The translations under genes were made by a program, and so were the position numbers. The notes beneath the pieces were generated by a model. It was not told where the DNA came from. It searched no databases and worked only from the letters and a program-made list of their open reading frames with translations. Of a DNA stretch of 31,951 nt, positions 16,466 through 23,183 are shown piece after piece. Numbering within the stretch: position 1 is the first letter of the stretch; the number at the start of each line of letters is the position of its first letter. Source of the stretch: an uncultured Clostridia bacterium. GTDB taxonomy: Bacteria > Bacillota > Clostridia > Christensenellales > Aristaeellaceae. Location: the NCBI GenBank assembly GCA_934663595.1, contig CAKUKM010000028.1, forward strand, positions 1 through 31,951, in the 5' to 3' direction.

Positions 16466-16621
16466 ATGCGTCTGAGGGAAAGAATCCTGTTTCTCGCGCT
16501 GACCTGCGCACTGATTGCCGTACTCGCGCTGATTGCGGCGATGCTGATTTCGATGCGCGGCATGCAGCCCGCGCGCCCCGTCGGTAGCGCGCTTCTCTGC
16601 CTCGCAGGAGGCAAATCATGA
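16466..16621 (+). CDS. Small single-helix membrane protein leading the spoVA operon
   Basis: This 51-codon frame encodes a basic N-terminus (MRLRER) and one clear hydrophobic helix at about residues 7-29, so it could be a membrane microprotein; I recognise no family. A weak AGAGG lies nine bases before the ATG. Its last five codons (AGGKS, stop) are the first half of the 47-base repeat unit: they also form the ribosome site for the next ORF, and its TGA overlaps the next ATG as ATGA. It could be a functional spore-envelope peptide or a leader that starts ribosome flow through the array. Confidence 0.5.
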   Translation: MRLRERILFLALTCALIAVLALIAAMLISMRGMQPARPVGSALLCLAGGKS

Positions 16622-16668
16622 TTACAAATCGCCAACCGCCCATCCAATCCGCAGGAAGCAAATCATGA
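16618..16668 (+). CDS. Micro-ORF 1 of the 47-base array (16 residues)
   Basis: ATG with a full GGAGG site six bases upstream. The peptide is MITNRQPPIQSAGSKS; its TGA overlaps the ATG of the next unit as ATGA. Whether the peptide has a function is unknown; its translation seems likely from the signals. Confidence 0.35.
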   Translation: MITNRQPPIQSAGSKS

Positions 16669-16715
16669 TTACAAATCACCGCACACCCATCCAACCCGCA
16701 GGAGGCAAATCGTGA
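16665..16715 (+). CDS. Micro-ORF 2 of the 47-base array (16 residues)
   Basis: The peptide is MITNHRTPIQPAGGKS. Its ribosome site is slightly weaker (GGAAG). The TGA overlaps the GTG of the next unit as GTGA. Confidence 0.35.
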   Translation: MITNHRTPIQPAGGKS

Positions 16716-16762
16716 TCGCAAATCGCCATCCGTCCATCCAATCCGCAGGAGGAAAGCCATGA
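16712..16762 (+). CDS. Micro-ORF 3 of the 47-base array (16 residues, GTG start)
   Basis: The peptide is MIANRHPSIQSAGGKP, started by GTG after a GGAGG site. The TGA overlaps the next ATG as ATGA. Confidence 0.35.
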   Translation: MIANRHPSIQSAGGKP

Positions 16763-16881
16763 TTACAAATCATCATCGTCTGCCCGAACCCACGCCCGAT
16801 TTTCCCGCGTCGCCGGTCAAAACCGAGATCCGCAGCCCCGCGTCGCAAGCTGAAGCCAAAACCCGCGAAGAGCGCCCGTAA
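16759..16881 (+). CDS. Micro-ORF 4, last and longer member of the array (40 residues)
   Basis: Begins MITNHH like the other units, after GGAGG, but the frame leaves the repeat and continues as a Pro/Glu-rich, probably unstructured 40-residue peptide ending REERP. It stops 55 bases before spoVAC, so the coupled chain breaks here; spoVAC has its own perfect ribosome site. No family recognised. Confidence 0.4.
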   Translation: MITNHHRLPEPTPDFPASPVKTEIRSPASQAEAKTREERP

Positions 16882-16936
16882 CCGGTTTCCTCCATTTGAC
16901 CTGTCTTCCCCCACTCTCATTCAAGGAGGCGTTTTC

Positions 16937-17389
16937 ATGAACAAGCTGCAGCCCGGGGAGTACGCCCGGCTCGTTTCCAAATTCACGCCGCGCTCGCGGC
17001 ATGTCGTCGGCTGCCTGCGCGCGTTCTGGGTCGGCGGCGCGATCTGCGCGCTGGGCCAGGGATTGACCGCGCTCGCGGACACGCTCGAGCTGGGCGAGGT
17101 CACCGCGCCGATGTTTACCTCCATGGTGCTCATTTTCCTCGGCACCACGCTGACCGGCATCGGCGTTTACGACCGCATCGGCCGCTATGCGGGCGCGGGC
17201 TCGATCGTGCCGATCACCGGATTTGCCAATTCCGTGGCCGCGCCGGCGCTGGAATTCCGCCGCGAGGGCATGATTCTCGGCCTGGGCGCGAAGCTGTTTA
17301 CGCTGGCCGGCCCGGTGCTGACGTACGGCGTCAGCGCGTCGGTGCTGGTCGGAATCGTCTATTGGATTTTGAAGGGGTGGCTTTTATGA
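16937..17389 (+). CDS. spoVAC: Stage V sporulation protein AC
   Basis: The 150-residue membrane protein is a standard SpoVAC: an N-terminal cytoplasmic stretch, then four to five hydrophobic segments with FWVGGAICALGQG at about 30-42, FLGTTLTGIGVYD at about 67-79 and GAGSIVPITGFANSVA at about 85-101. SpoVAC is a mechanosensitive-type inner membrane channel component that moves dipicolinic acid into the forespore and releases it during germination. AAGGAGG precedes the ATG. Its TGA overlaps the ATG of a 26-codon ORF. Expected expression is in the forespore. Confidence 0.95.
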   Translation: MNKLQPGEYARLVSKFTPRSRHVVGCLRAFWVGGAICALGQGLTALADTLELGEVTAPMFTSMVLIFLGTTLTGIGVYDRIGRYAGAGSIVPITGFANSVAAPALEFRREGMILGLGAKLFTLAGPVLTYGVSASVLVGIVYWILKGWLL

Positions 17390-17466
17390 AATTTCGAAAT
17401 GCATTCTGGCGCGATTTTGCCCGCCGCGCCGCGACCTATCGCTTTCTCGGGAGGTGCGCCCGATGA
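17386..17466 (+). CDS. 26-residue ORF wedged between spoVAC and spoVAD
   Basis: The frame runs from ATG overlapping the spoVAC stop (ATGA) to a TGA overlapping the spoVAD ATG (ATGA). The peptide is strongly basic and aromatic (MKFRNAFWRDF at the start, eight arginines in total). AAGGGGTGG lies seven bases before its start. It may be a real micropeptide or only a coupling device that carries ribosomes to spoVAD. No family recognised. Confidence 0.4.
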   Translation: MKFRNAFWRDFARRAATYRFLGRCAR

Positions 17467-18476
17467 GCCGCGCCGGCAGACAGACATTCGTCTATGATCA
17501 TCCGCCCGTCATCGCCGCGCGCACGTCGATCGTGGGCCCCAAGGAGGGCAAGGGCCCGCTGCGCGACTGGTTCGATGAAATTCTCCCGGACGACCTGCTC
17601 GGCCAGAAGAGCTGGGAGCTCGCCGAGAGCGAAATGGCCCGCCGCGCGATGGAGCGCACGCTCGACAGGGCGGGGCTGTCCCCGGCGCGCGCGCAGGCGC
17701 TGCTCAGCGGCGATTTGAACAACCAGATCATCGCCTCGTCGTTTGCGGCGCGGGCGCTGGGCATTCCGTTTCTCGGGCTGTACGGCGCGTGCTCGACGTT
17801 CGTTCAGGCGCTGGTCGTCGGCTCCGCGCTGATCAGCGGCGGCTATCTGGACAACGCGCTCTGCTGCGCGTCCAGCCATTTCTGCACCGCCGAGCGCCAG
17901 TTCCGCGCGCCGGTCGAGCTGGGCAATCAGCGCCCGCCGCAGGCCAGCTGGACGACCACCGCCTGCGGCTGCGCGCTCCTGAAGGGCGATGCAAAGAGCG
18001 CCCTTTCCGTGCGCGCCGGCACCGTCGGCCGCGTGATCGATCTGGGCGTGCACGATTCCAACCACATGGGCGCGGCGATGGCCCCGGCGGTCTGCGCGTG
18101 CCTGGAGGCGCATTTGAGCGACCTGAACGCGGATTTCGGCGATTACGACTTAATTGCAACCGGCGATCTCGGCTGGATCGGGCGCAATCTGCTCCTCGAG
18201 CTGCTGCGGCGCGACGGCGTTTCCGTTCCGGAGGAAAGGCTGGTCGATTGCGGCGCGAGCATGTTTTATCAGGAGCAGGATACCCGCGCGGGCGGAAGCG
18301 GCTGCGGCTGCGTCGCGTCGGTCGGCTGCGGGTGGATCATGGGGCGCATGGAGCGCGGCGAGCTGAAGCGCGTGCTGCTCAGCGGCTCGGGCGCGATGCT
18401 GAATTCCATCAGCTGCCAGCAGGGCGAGAGCATTCCGGGAATCGCCTACGCCGTCACGCTCGAGAGCGCCCGATAA
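17463..18476 (+). CDS. spoVAD: Stage V sporulation protein AD
   Basis: The 337-residue protein has the thiolase/ketoacyl-synthase-like fold of SpoVAD, which binds dipicolinic acid. It shows FLGLYGACSTFVQAL at about 103-117 with the cysteine at the family position, CCASSHFCTAERQFR, SWTTTACGCALL, and an ending GSGAMLNSISCQQGESIPGIA. ATG at 17463 has GGGAGGTG six to seven bases upstream and overlaps the stop of the 26-codon ORF; GTG at 17454 lies inside that ribosome site and is rejected. It works with SpoVAC and SpoVAE on the forespore inner membrane. spoVAA, spoVAB and spoVAF are absent, as in many Clostridia. Confidence 0.95.
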   Translation: MSRAGRQTFVYDHPPVIAARTSIVGPKEGKGPLRDWFDEILPDDLLGQKSWELAESEMARRAMERTLDRAGLSPARAQALLSGDLNNQIIASSFAARALGIPFLGLYGACSTFVQALVVGSALISGGYLDNALCCASSHFCTAERQFRAPVELGNQRPPQASWTTTACGCALLKGDAKSALSVRAGTVGRVIDLGVHDSNHMGAAMAPAVCACLEAHLSDLNADFGDYDLIATGDLGWIGRNLLLELLRRDGVSVPEERLVDCGASMFYQEQDTRAGGSGCGCVASVGCGWIMGRMERGELKRVLLSGSGAMLNSISCQQGESIPGIAYAVTLESAR

Positions 18477-18486
18477 GGAGGACGAC

Positions 18487-18846
18487 ATGCTGATTTATTT
18501 AAAGGCCTTTCTGGTCGGCGGACTGATTTGCGTAATCGGCCAGATTCTGCTGCAGACCACGAAGCTCACCAGCGCGCGAATTCTGGTGTTGTTCGTGGTA
18601 TCGGGCGTAATTCTCACGGCGCTCGGCGTTTACAAGCCGCTGGTGGACTTCGCGGGCGCGGGCGCGACGGTGCCGCTGACCGGCTTCGGCTATTCGCTGG
18701 CGATGGGCGCGATCGAGGCGGTGAACAAATATGGTATCCTCGGCGCGCTCGCCGGCGGCGTAACCCGCACCGCAGCCGGCATCGCCGCCGCAATCGTATT
18801 CGGCCTGCTCAATGCGCTGATTTTCAAACCGCACGCGAAGCCGTAG
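18487..18846 (+). CDS. spoVAE: Stage V sporulation protein AE (SpoVAEb type)
   Basis: The 119-residue protein has about four hydrophobic segments and resembles SpoVAC in its core: FLVGGLICVIGQI near the N-terminus and GAGATVPLTGFGYSLAMGAIE in the middle. It completes the minimal C-D-E set for dipicolinic acid movement. AAGGAGG precedes the ATG, ten bases after the spoVAD stop. It ends at a terminator-like hairpin that is itself a member of the short repeat family. Confidence 0.94.
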   Translation: MLIYLKAFLVGGLICVIGQILLQTTKLTSARILVLFVVSGVILTALGVYKPLVDFAGAGATVPLTGFGYSLAMGAIEAVNKYGILGALAGGVTRTAAGIAAAIVFGLLNALIFKPHAKP

Positions 18847-18851
18847 AAAGA

Positions 18852-18892
18852 TGTGGACGGGGGAGCAAGCTCGCTTCCCCGCATTTTTCTAT
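18852..18892 (+). terminator. Repeat-derived terminator of the spoVA operon
   Basis: The sequence TGTGGACGGGGGAGCAAGCT, also found at 16241 and 24751, here forms an 8-bp stem (GGGGGAGC with GCTTCCCC, one G-T pair), followed by GCATTTTT. A short dispersed repeat seems to act as terminator. It starts five bases after the spoVAE stop. Confidence 0.6.
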
Positions 18893-18937
18893 TCACTGGA
18901 AAAATTCCGTCCTCCTATGGCGCGGCGCGGGAAACTA

Positions 18938-18946
18938 TGCTATAAT
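18938..18946 (+). promoter_or_regulatory. Extended -10 promoter of the GH109-like gene
   Basis: A perfect TATAAT at 18941-18946 preceded by TGC; no good -35. It lies 37 bases before ATG at 18984. Confidence 0.55.
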
Positions 18947-18983
18947 GGCGGTGGAAATTATAAACCGCTGGGAGGATATTTAT

Positions 18984-20225
18984 ATGAAGCTCAATCAATT
19001 CGGCGAAACCGTGCGCCTGGGCGTGTTGGGGCTGGGCAATCGCGGCTATTCGCAGCTGAAGGTGCTGCTGGACATGCCGGATGTGGAAATCACCGCCGTC
19101 AGCGACGTGTATGCCGACCGCGTGGAGCGCGCGCAGAAGGCCGTTCAGGACGCGCGCGGCAAAAAGCCGTTCGGAACCTGCGTCGCCGCCGAATGCATGG
19201 ATCGCGCCGACGTGGACGCGGTGATCATCATGACCGGCTGGGAAACGCACATCCCGCTGGCGATTCAGGCGATGCGGCTGGGCAAGCGCCCGGCGCTCGA
19301 GGTCGGCGGCGCGACGAATCTGGAGGAATGCTGGCAGCTGGTGCGCACGAGCGAGGAAACCGGCATTCCGGTAATGCTTTTGGAGAACTGCTGCTACGGC
19401 GAAAAGGAGCTGACGCTGCAGAACATGATTCATCAGGGCGTGTTCGGAACGCTCGTGCACTGCGCCGGCGCGTATTCCCACGACCTGCGCGACGAGGTGG
19501 GCAACGGCGAAATCAACCGCCATTACCGCCAGGCGCACTTCCTGCACCGAAACGGCGAGCTGTACCCCACGCACGAGCTGGGCCCGATCGCGAATTACTT
19601 AAACATCAACCGCGGCAACCGGATGCTTTCGCTGACGAGCATGGCCTCGAAGGCGTGCGGCATGCATGAATGGCTCGAAAAGCATCGCCCGGATTCGCCG
19701 CTCGCGCGCGCCGCGTTCAACGAGGGCGATATCGTGACCACCATGATCAAATGCGCCGGCGGCGAGACGATTCTGCTCACCCACGACTGCACGCTCCCCC
19801 GCCCGTATTCGCGCGGCGGCGTGATCCGCGGCACGAAGGGCATGTGGATGGAGGACGGCCGCTCGATCTATCTGGAGGGCCTTACGCCCGTTGAGCCGGG
19901 CGACTGGGCGCATCATCCGGAGCCGGACAAGAAATACATGGAGCAGTACCGCCACCCGCTCTGGCGCGAATACCGCGAATTCGGCGTGCGCGGCAACCAC
20001 GACGGCATGGATTATCTCGTGCTGCGCGCGTTCATCGAAAGCGTTCAGAACCAGTCCGAGCCGCCGATCGACGTTTACGACGCGGCCAGCTGGCTGAGCA
20101 TCACGTGCCTGACCGAGGCCTCGATCGCCACCGGCAGCGCGCCTGTGGCCATTCCGGACTTCACCACCGGCCGCTGGTGCCTGCCGCGGAAGAATCCCGC
20201 CCGCGCGGCGTTCGACCTCGACTGA
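18984..20225 (+). CDS. Gfo/Idh/MocA oxidoreductase, GH109-like
   Basis: The 413-residue protein has a Rossmann domain with VLGLGNRGYSQL (GxGxxG-type, about 14-25), ALEVGGATN at about 98-106, and a second domain with the segment YPTHELGPIANYLNINRGNR at about 193-212. That combination, including GNRG, resembles the NAD-dependent glycosidases of family GH109 (alpha-N-acetylgalactosaminidases) within the Gfo/Idh/MocA superfamily. It has no Tat signal or lipobox, so it is cytoplasmic, unlike many GH109 members. The activity and sugar are inferred. The start has GGGAGG with good spacing; the frame is open much further upstream, but that overlaps spoVAE. A 25-base gap to the next gene indicates an operon. 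Confidence 0.85.
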   Translation: MKLNQFGETVRLGVLGLGNRGYSQLKVLLDMPDVEITAVSDVYADRVERAQKAVQDARGKKPFGTCVAAECMDRADVDAVIIMTGWETHIPLAIQAMRLGKRPALEVGGATNLEECWQLVRTSEETGIPVMLLENCCYGEKELTLQNMIHQGVFGTLVHCAGAYSHDLRDEVGNGEINRHYRQAHFLHRNGELYPTHELGPIANYLNINRGNRMLSLTSMASKACGMHEWLEKHRPDSPLARAAFNEGDIVTTMIKCAGGETILLTHDCTLPRPYSRGGVIRGTKGMWMEDGRSIYLEGLTPVEPGDWAHHPEPDKKYMEQYRHPLWREYREFGVRGNHDGMDYLVLRAFIESVQNQSEPPIDVYDAASWLSITCLTEASIATGSAPVAIPDFTTGRWCLPRKNPARAAFDLD

Positions 20226-20250
20226 ATCGATTAAACAAGGGGGCTTTTGC

Positions 20251-21345
20251 ATGCAATACCGGATTCTGCCGCACGGCGGCGAGAAAATCAGCGTCATCGG
20301 CATGGGCTCGTCCGTGATCGGCGCGCGGCCCGAGAGCGAAATCATCGCGACCGTTCGCGGCGCGTTTGAGCGGGGCGTAAATTTCTTCGATATGGCGGGC
20401 GGCCACGCAGCCATCTTCCCCGCCTACGGCAAGGCTCTTCAGGGCATTCGCGATCGGGTCTATCTGCAGGTGCATTTCGGCGCGAACTACGCCACCGGCG
20501 AATACGGCTGGACGACCGAGCTGAACGCGGTCAAGGCCTCCGTTCAATGGCAAATGGAGAATCTCAAAACCGATTACATCGATTTCGGCTTCATTCACTG
20601 TCTGGACGAGGAAAAGGATCTGGACGCGTATCGCGAAAACGGCGTGCTGGACTACGTGCTCGAGCAGAAAAAGCGCGGCGTGATCCGGCATATCGGCCTG
20701 TCGTCGCACGCGCCCGCGCTGGTCAACCGCGTGCTGGATCTGGGAATCATCGATATCGTGATGTTCTCGATCAACCCCGTGTATGATTACGGTCAGGGCG
20801 ATTACGGCGTCGGCGGCAGCGACGAGCGGCAGACGCTCTACCGCCGCTGCGAAAAGGAGGGCGTGGGCATTTCGGTCATGAAGCCGTTCTGCGGCGGCCA
20901 GCTGCTCGATGCAAAGCAATCGCCGTTCAGAACCGCGCTCAGCCGCTACCAGTGCCTTCAGTACGCGCTCGACAAGCCCGGCGTGGTCACCGTGCTGCCC
21001 GGATTTGGAAGCGTCGCCGAAATGCAGGACGCGCTGGCGTTCTTCGATTCGCCGCGCGAGGAGCGCGATTATTCAATCCTCAGCTCCTTCGCGCCCGCCG
21101 ACGCGATGAACAAATGCGTCTATTGCCAGCACTGCCACCCCTGCCCGATGGGTCTGGATATCGCGCTGATCAACAAGTATTACGACCTGAACCGTCAGGG
21201 CGACGCGCTCGCGCGCGAGCACTATCTGACGCTGGAAAAGACCGCGTCCGACTGCGTGCAGTGCGGCCATTGCAACGACCGCTGCCCCTTCCACGTCGAC
21301 CAGATGGCTCGCATGCGCGAAATCCAGACCTGGTTCGGCAAATAA
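20251..21345 (+). CDS. Aldo/keto reductase with two iron-sulfur cysteine motifs
   Basis: The 364-residue protein has an aldo/keto reductase TIM barrel (about 1-270) with the segments NFFDMAGG, DYIDFGFIHCLDE and VIRHIGLSSHAP. The C-terminal part carries CVYCQHCHPCP at about 290-300 and CVQCGHCNDRCP at about 335-346, two ferredoxin-like motifs expected to bind [4Fe-4S] clusters. Such reductases occur in anaerobes, often next to Gfo/Idh/MocA genes for sugar use; the substrate is unknown. ATG follows AAGGGGG. The last roughly 70 bases are repeated twice after the stop codon. Confidence 0.9.
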   Translation: MQYRILPHGGEKISVIGMGSSVIGARPESEIIATVRGAFERGVNFFDMAGGHAAIFPAYGKALQGIRDRVYLQVHFGANYATGEYGWTTELNAVKASVQWQMENLKTDYIDFGFIHCLDEEKDLDAYRENGVLDYVLEQKKRGVIRHIGLSSHAPALVNRVLDLGIIDIVMFSINPVYDYGQGDYGVGGSDERQTLYRRCEKEGVGISVMKPFCGGQLLDAKQSPFRTALSRYQCLQYALDKPGVVTVLPGFGSVAEMQDALAFFDSPREERDYSILSSFAPADAMNKCVYCQHCHPCPMGLDIALINKYYDLNRQGDALAREHYLTLEKTASDCVQCGHCNDRCPFHVDQMARMREIQTWFGK

Positions 21346-21518
21346 GCATGGACGCAGCGATCGCCGCTCCTTCCGCGTTGCCCATTCGGCCCACATGCGC
21401 GAATTCGAGGCCCGGTTCGGCAAATAAGCGTTGACGTGCCGATCGCCGCTTCTTCCGCGTTGGCCATTCGGCCCGCATGCGCGAAATCCAGACCCGGTTC
21501 GGCAAATAAGCGTTGACG
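21278..21518 (+). repeat. 82-base tandem repeat of the aldo/keto reductase 3' end
   Basis: The GGTTCGGCAAATAAGC block, which includes the gene's own stop codon, starts at 21332 and recurs at 21414 and 21496, exactly 82 bases apart. Sequence before each block also aligns with the gene's last codons, with changes and a small deletion. The two extra copies are diverged non-coding remnants ending in a GCGTTGACG block, which becomes the -35 box of the next gene's promoter. Confidence 0.85.
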
Positions 21519-21541
21519 CGACGAATGTTGCATGTTATAAT
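21513..21541 (+). promoter_or_regulatory. Sigma-A promoter of the YoaP-like gene
   Basis: TTGACG at 21513-21518, 17-base spacer, perfect TATAAT at 21536-21541. The -35 lies at the end of the last 82-base repeat. A 7-bp inverted repeat TATCAAT/ATTGATA (21541-21547 and 21569-21575) follows in the leader and could be an operator. Confidence 0.75.
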
Positions 21542-21584
21542 ATCAATCGATATACAACGCACGTATTCATTGATAGGAGGCCCC

Positions 21585-23183
21585 ATGCAGAGCTATACGG
21601 TGCGACCGTTAAAAATCTCCGACCTCCCGGCGGCCCAGGCGCTGCGCCGGGAGGTTTTCGCGCAGCACCCCCCAATCAACCCCCACCCCGAAAACGCAAT
21701 CGCATTGCCAAATAAACAGGAAACCCAGCCGCGCGAAGCAATCGCGTCGCCGAATGCGCAGGTAATTCTCCCAAAGAATCCAGCCGAGAATTCGCCGATC
21801 AATTCCGAAGCAATGCAATCGACGCGCGAAGCAATCGCGTCCTCAGGCGCGCAGGAAACCCAACCGCGCGAAGCAATCGCGTCGCCGGACGCGCACCAAA
21901 GCCCGGCGCGCAGCGCGATCGCATCGCCGAATGCGCAGGTAATTCTCCCAAAGAATCCAGCCGAGAATTCTCCGACTGATTTGGAAGCAATGCAATCAAC
22001 GCGCATGTACGGCGCATTTGAGGGTGAAACGCTGATTGGGCTGCTCGAAATGCGGAACTCGCAGATTTCCCTGTTCTTCGTGCGCGAAGAATTCCGGAAT
22101 CAGGGCGCAGGCCGCGCGCTGCTTAATCAGCTTCTCGCCGACATGCCCGCATCCAACGCATCCAATCGTACAAACACCAGCGCCGCAACCACCGTGCCCG
22201 ACCGCGTATCCACCAACGTCGCGCCCAACGCACCCGCCCCCGCGCACATCATCAACGCGCCCGACGCACCCGCCAAATCCGCCCCCGCAAACACCCCCTT
22301 CGTCCTTCCGCTGAACGCGCCTGCGGACGTTGTTTCGCTTTACGCGCGGCTCGGCTTTCTGCCTTCGGGCGGGGCGCGCGTTTTAAACGGCGTTCGCCTG
22401 CAGCCGATGGTCTGGCGCGCCGAGCGGCCGAATTCGGAATTTGTGCTGATTACGCCGGAAAACATTGCAAACGAGCCTCTTTCCTGCATCATTCGCACCA
22501 AAAAGGCGCATCCGGGCGTGGAGAAGAAGCGCGCATGGCTGGCCGATCGGCTGCGCGAGGGCCATGTCTTCCGCAAGCTCCGCGGAAGAGAATGCGCGTT
22601 CATCGAATATGCGCCTCTGGAAACGGCGTGGGTTCCGATTCTGGGCGAGAATTTCGATTACATTTACTGCCTGTGGGTGCAGGGCGCGCCGAAGGGCCGC
22701 GGCTATGGCCGGCAGCTGATGGAAGCCTGCATTGCCGACGCGCGGGCGCGCGGGCATTCGGGCGTGTGCATGCTGGGCGCAAATCAGCAGAAGGCGTGGC
22801 TGAGCGATCAGGGATTTGCGAGGAAATTCGGCTTCCGGGCGGTGGATACCGCGGGCGAATACGCGCTGCTGGCGCTGAGCTTCGACGGAACGGCCCCGCG
22901 CTTTTCCGAAAGCGCAAGGCGGCAGGCGATCGAATCGCGCGGCCTGACCGTCTATTTCACCGACCAGTGCCCGTATATCGATCAGCGCATCGAAAAGCTG
23001 CGGGCGCATTGCGCGGAAAACGCAATTCCGGCGCAGTTTGTCCGCGTCGCCTCGCTCGCGCAGGCGAAGGCGCTTCCGTGCGCGTTCAACAACTGGGCGG
23101 CGTTTTACAATGGCGAATTCATAACCGTCAATCAGCTCGACCCCGCGGGGGTAGAAAGGCTTCGGAAAAAATATGGCGTTTGA
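21585..23183 (+). CDS. Double GNAT acetyltransferase with YoaP-like C-terminus and repeat insertions
   Basis: The 532-residue protein has three parts. A first GNAT domain begins YTVRPLKISDLPAAQALR, continues MYGAFEGETLIGLLEMR and EEFRNQGAGRALLNQLL (about 141-186), and ends ADVVSLYARLGF. It is interrupted by two insertions, about 29-140 and 188-240. The first holds AIASPNAQVILPKNPAENSP twice (52-71 and 111-130) plus more REAIAS/ETQP copies; the second is Pro/Ala/Asn/Ser/Thr-rich. A second GNAT domain (about 335-430) has the acetyl-CoA motif APKGRGYGRQLM, and residues about 453-532, starting VYFTDQCPYID, resemble the YoaP domain. The substrate is unknown. ATG at 21585 follows AGGAGG at a short distance. 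The next gene overlaps by 11 bases. Confidence 0.83.
   Translation: MQSYTVRPLKISDLPAAQALRREVFAQHPPINPHPENAIALPNKQETQPREAIASPNAQVILPKNPAENSPINSEAMQSTREAIASSGAQETQPREAIASPDAHQSPARSAIASPNAQVILPKNPAENSPTDLEAMQSTRMYGAFEGETLIGLLEMRNSQISLFFVREEFRNQGAGRALLNQLLADMPASNASNRTNTSAATTVPDRVSTNVAPNAPAPAHIINAPDAPAKSAPANTPFVLPLNAPADVVSLYARLGFLPSGGARVLNGVRLQPMVWRAERPNSEFVLITPENIANEPLSCIIRTKKAHPGVEKKRAWLADRLREGHVFRKLRGRECAFIEYAPLETAWVPILGENFDYIYCLWVQGAPKGRGYGRQLMEACIADARARGHSGVCMLGANQQKAWLSDQGFARKFGFRAVDTAGEYALLALSFDGTAPRFSESARRQAIESRGLTVYFTDQCPYIDQRIEKLRAHCAENAIPAQFVRVASLAQAKALPCAFNNWAAFYNGEFITVNQLDPAGVERLRKKYGV
21717..22008 (+). repeat. In-frame repeats inside the GNAT gene
   Basis: A block of about 60 bases starting near 21740 recurs almost unchanged 177 bases downstream (59 codons). 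A second block starting CAGGAAACCC at 21717 recurs at 21852 (45 codons later). All periods are multiples of three, so the frame is preserved. Confidence 0.85.

Larger units (their letters stand above)
16603..16771 (+). repeat. 47-base tandem repeat carrying ribosome site plus micro-ORF, 4 units
   Basis: Units begin at 16603, 16650, 16697 and 16744, exactly 47 bases apart; the last is partial. Each unit holds CGCAGGAGG (CGCAGGAAG in the second), a 6-base spacer, a start codon (ATG at 16618, 16665 and 16759, GTG at 16712) and then ATTACAAAT or a near copy. Units 1-3 each code for a 16-residue ORF whose stop overlaps the next start. Sequence differences among units lie mostly in the middle of the ORFs, while the ribosome site and start region are nearly constant. 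There are no unique spacers, so it is not a CRISPR array. Confidence 0.9.

Noticed and set aside
16603..16771. CRISPR array
   Set aside because: The units are contiguous with no unique spacers, are coding-like with ribosome sites, and no cas genes are near.
17454..17462. GTG start for spoVAD
   Set aside because: It lies within the ribosome site of the ATG at 17463.
21346..21584. Small ORFs in the 82-base repeats
   Set aside because: Frames are remnants of the duplicated aldo/keto reductase end or their antisense, without ribosome sites.
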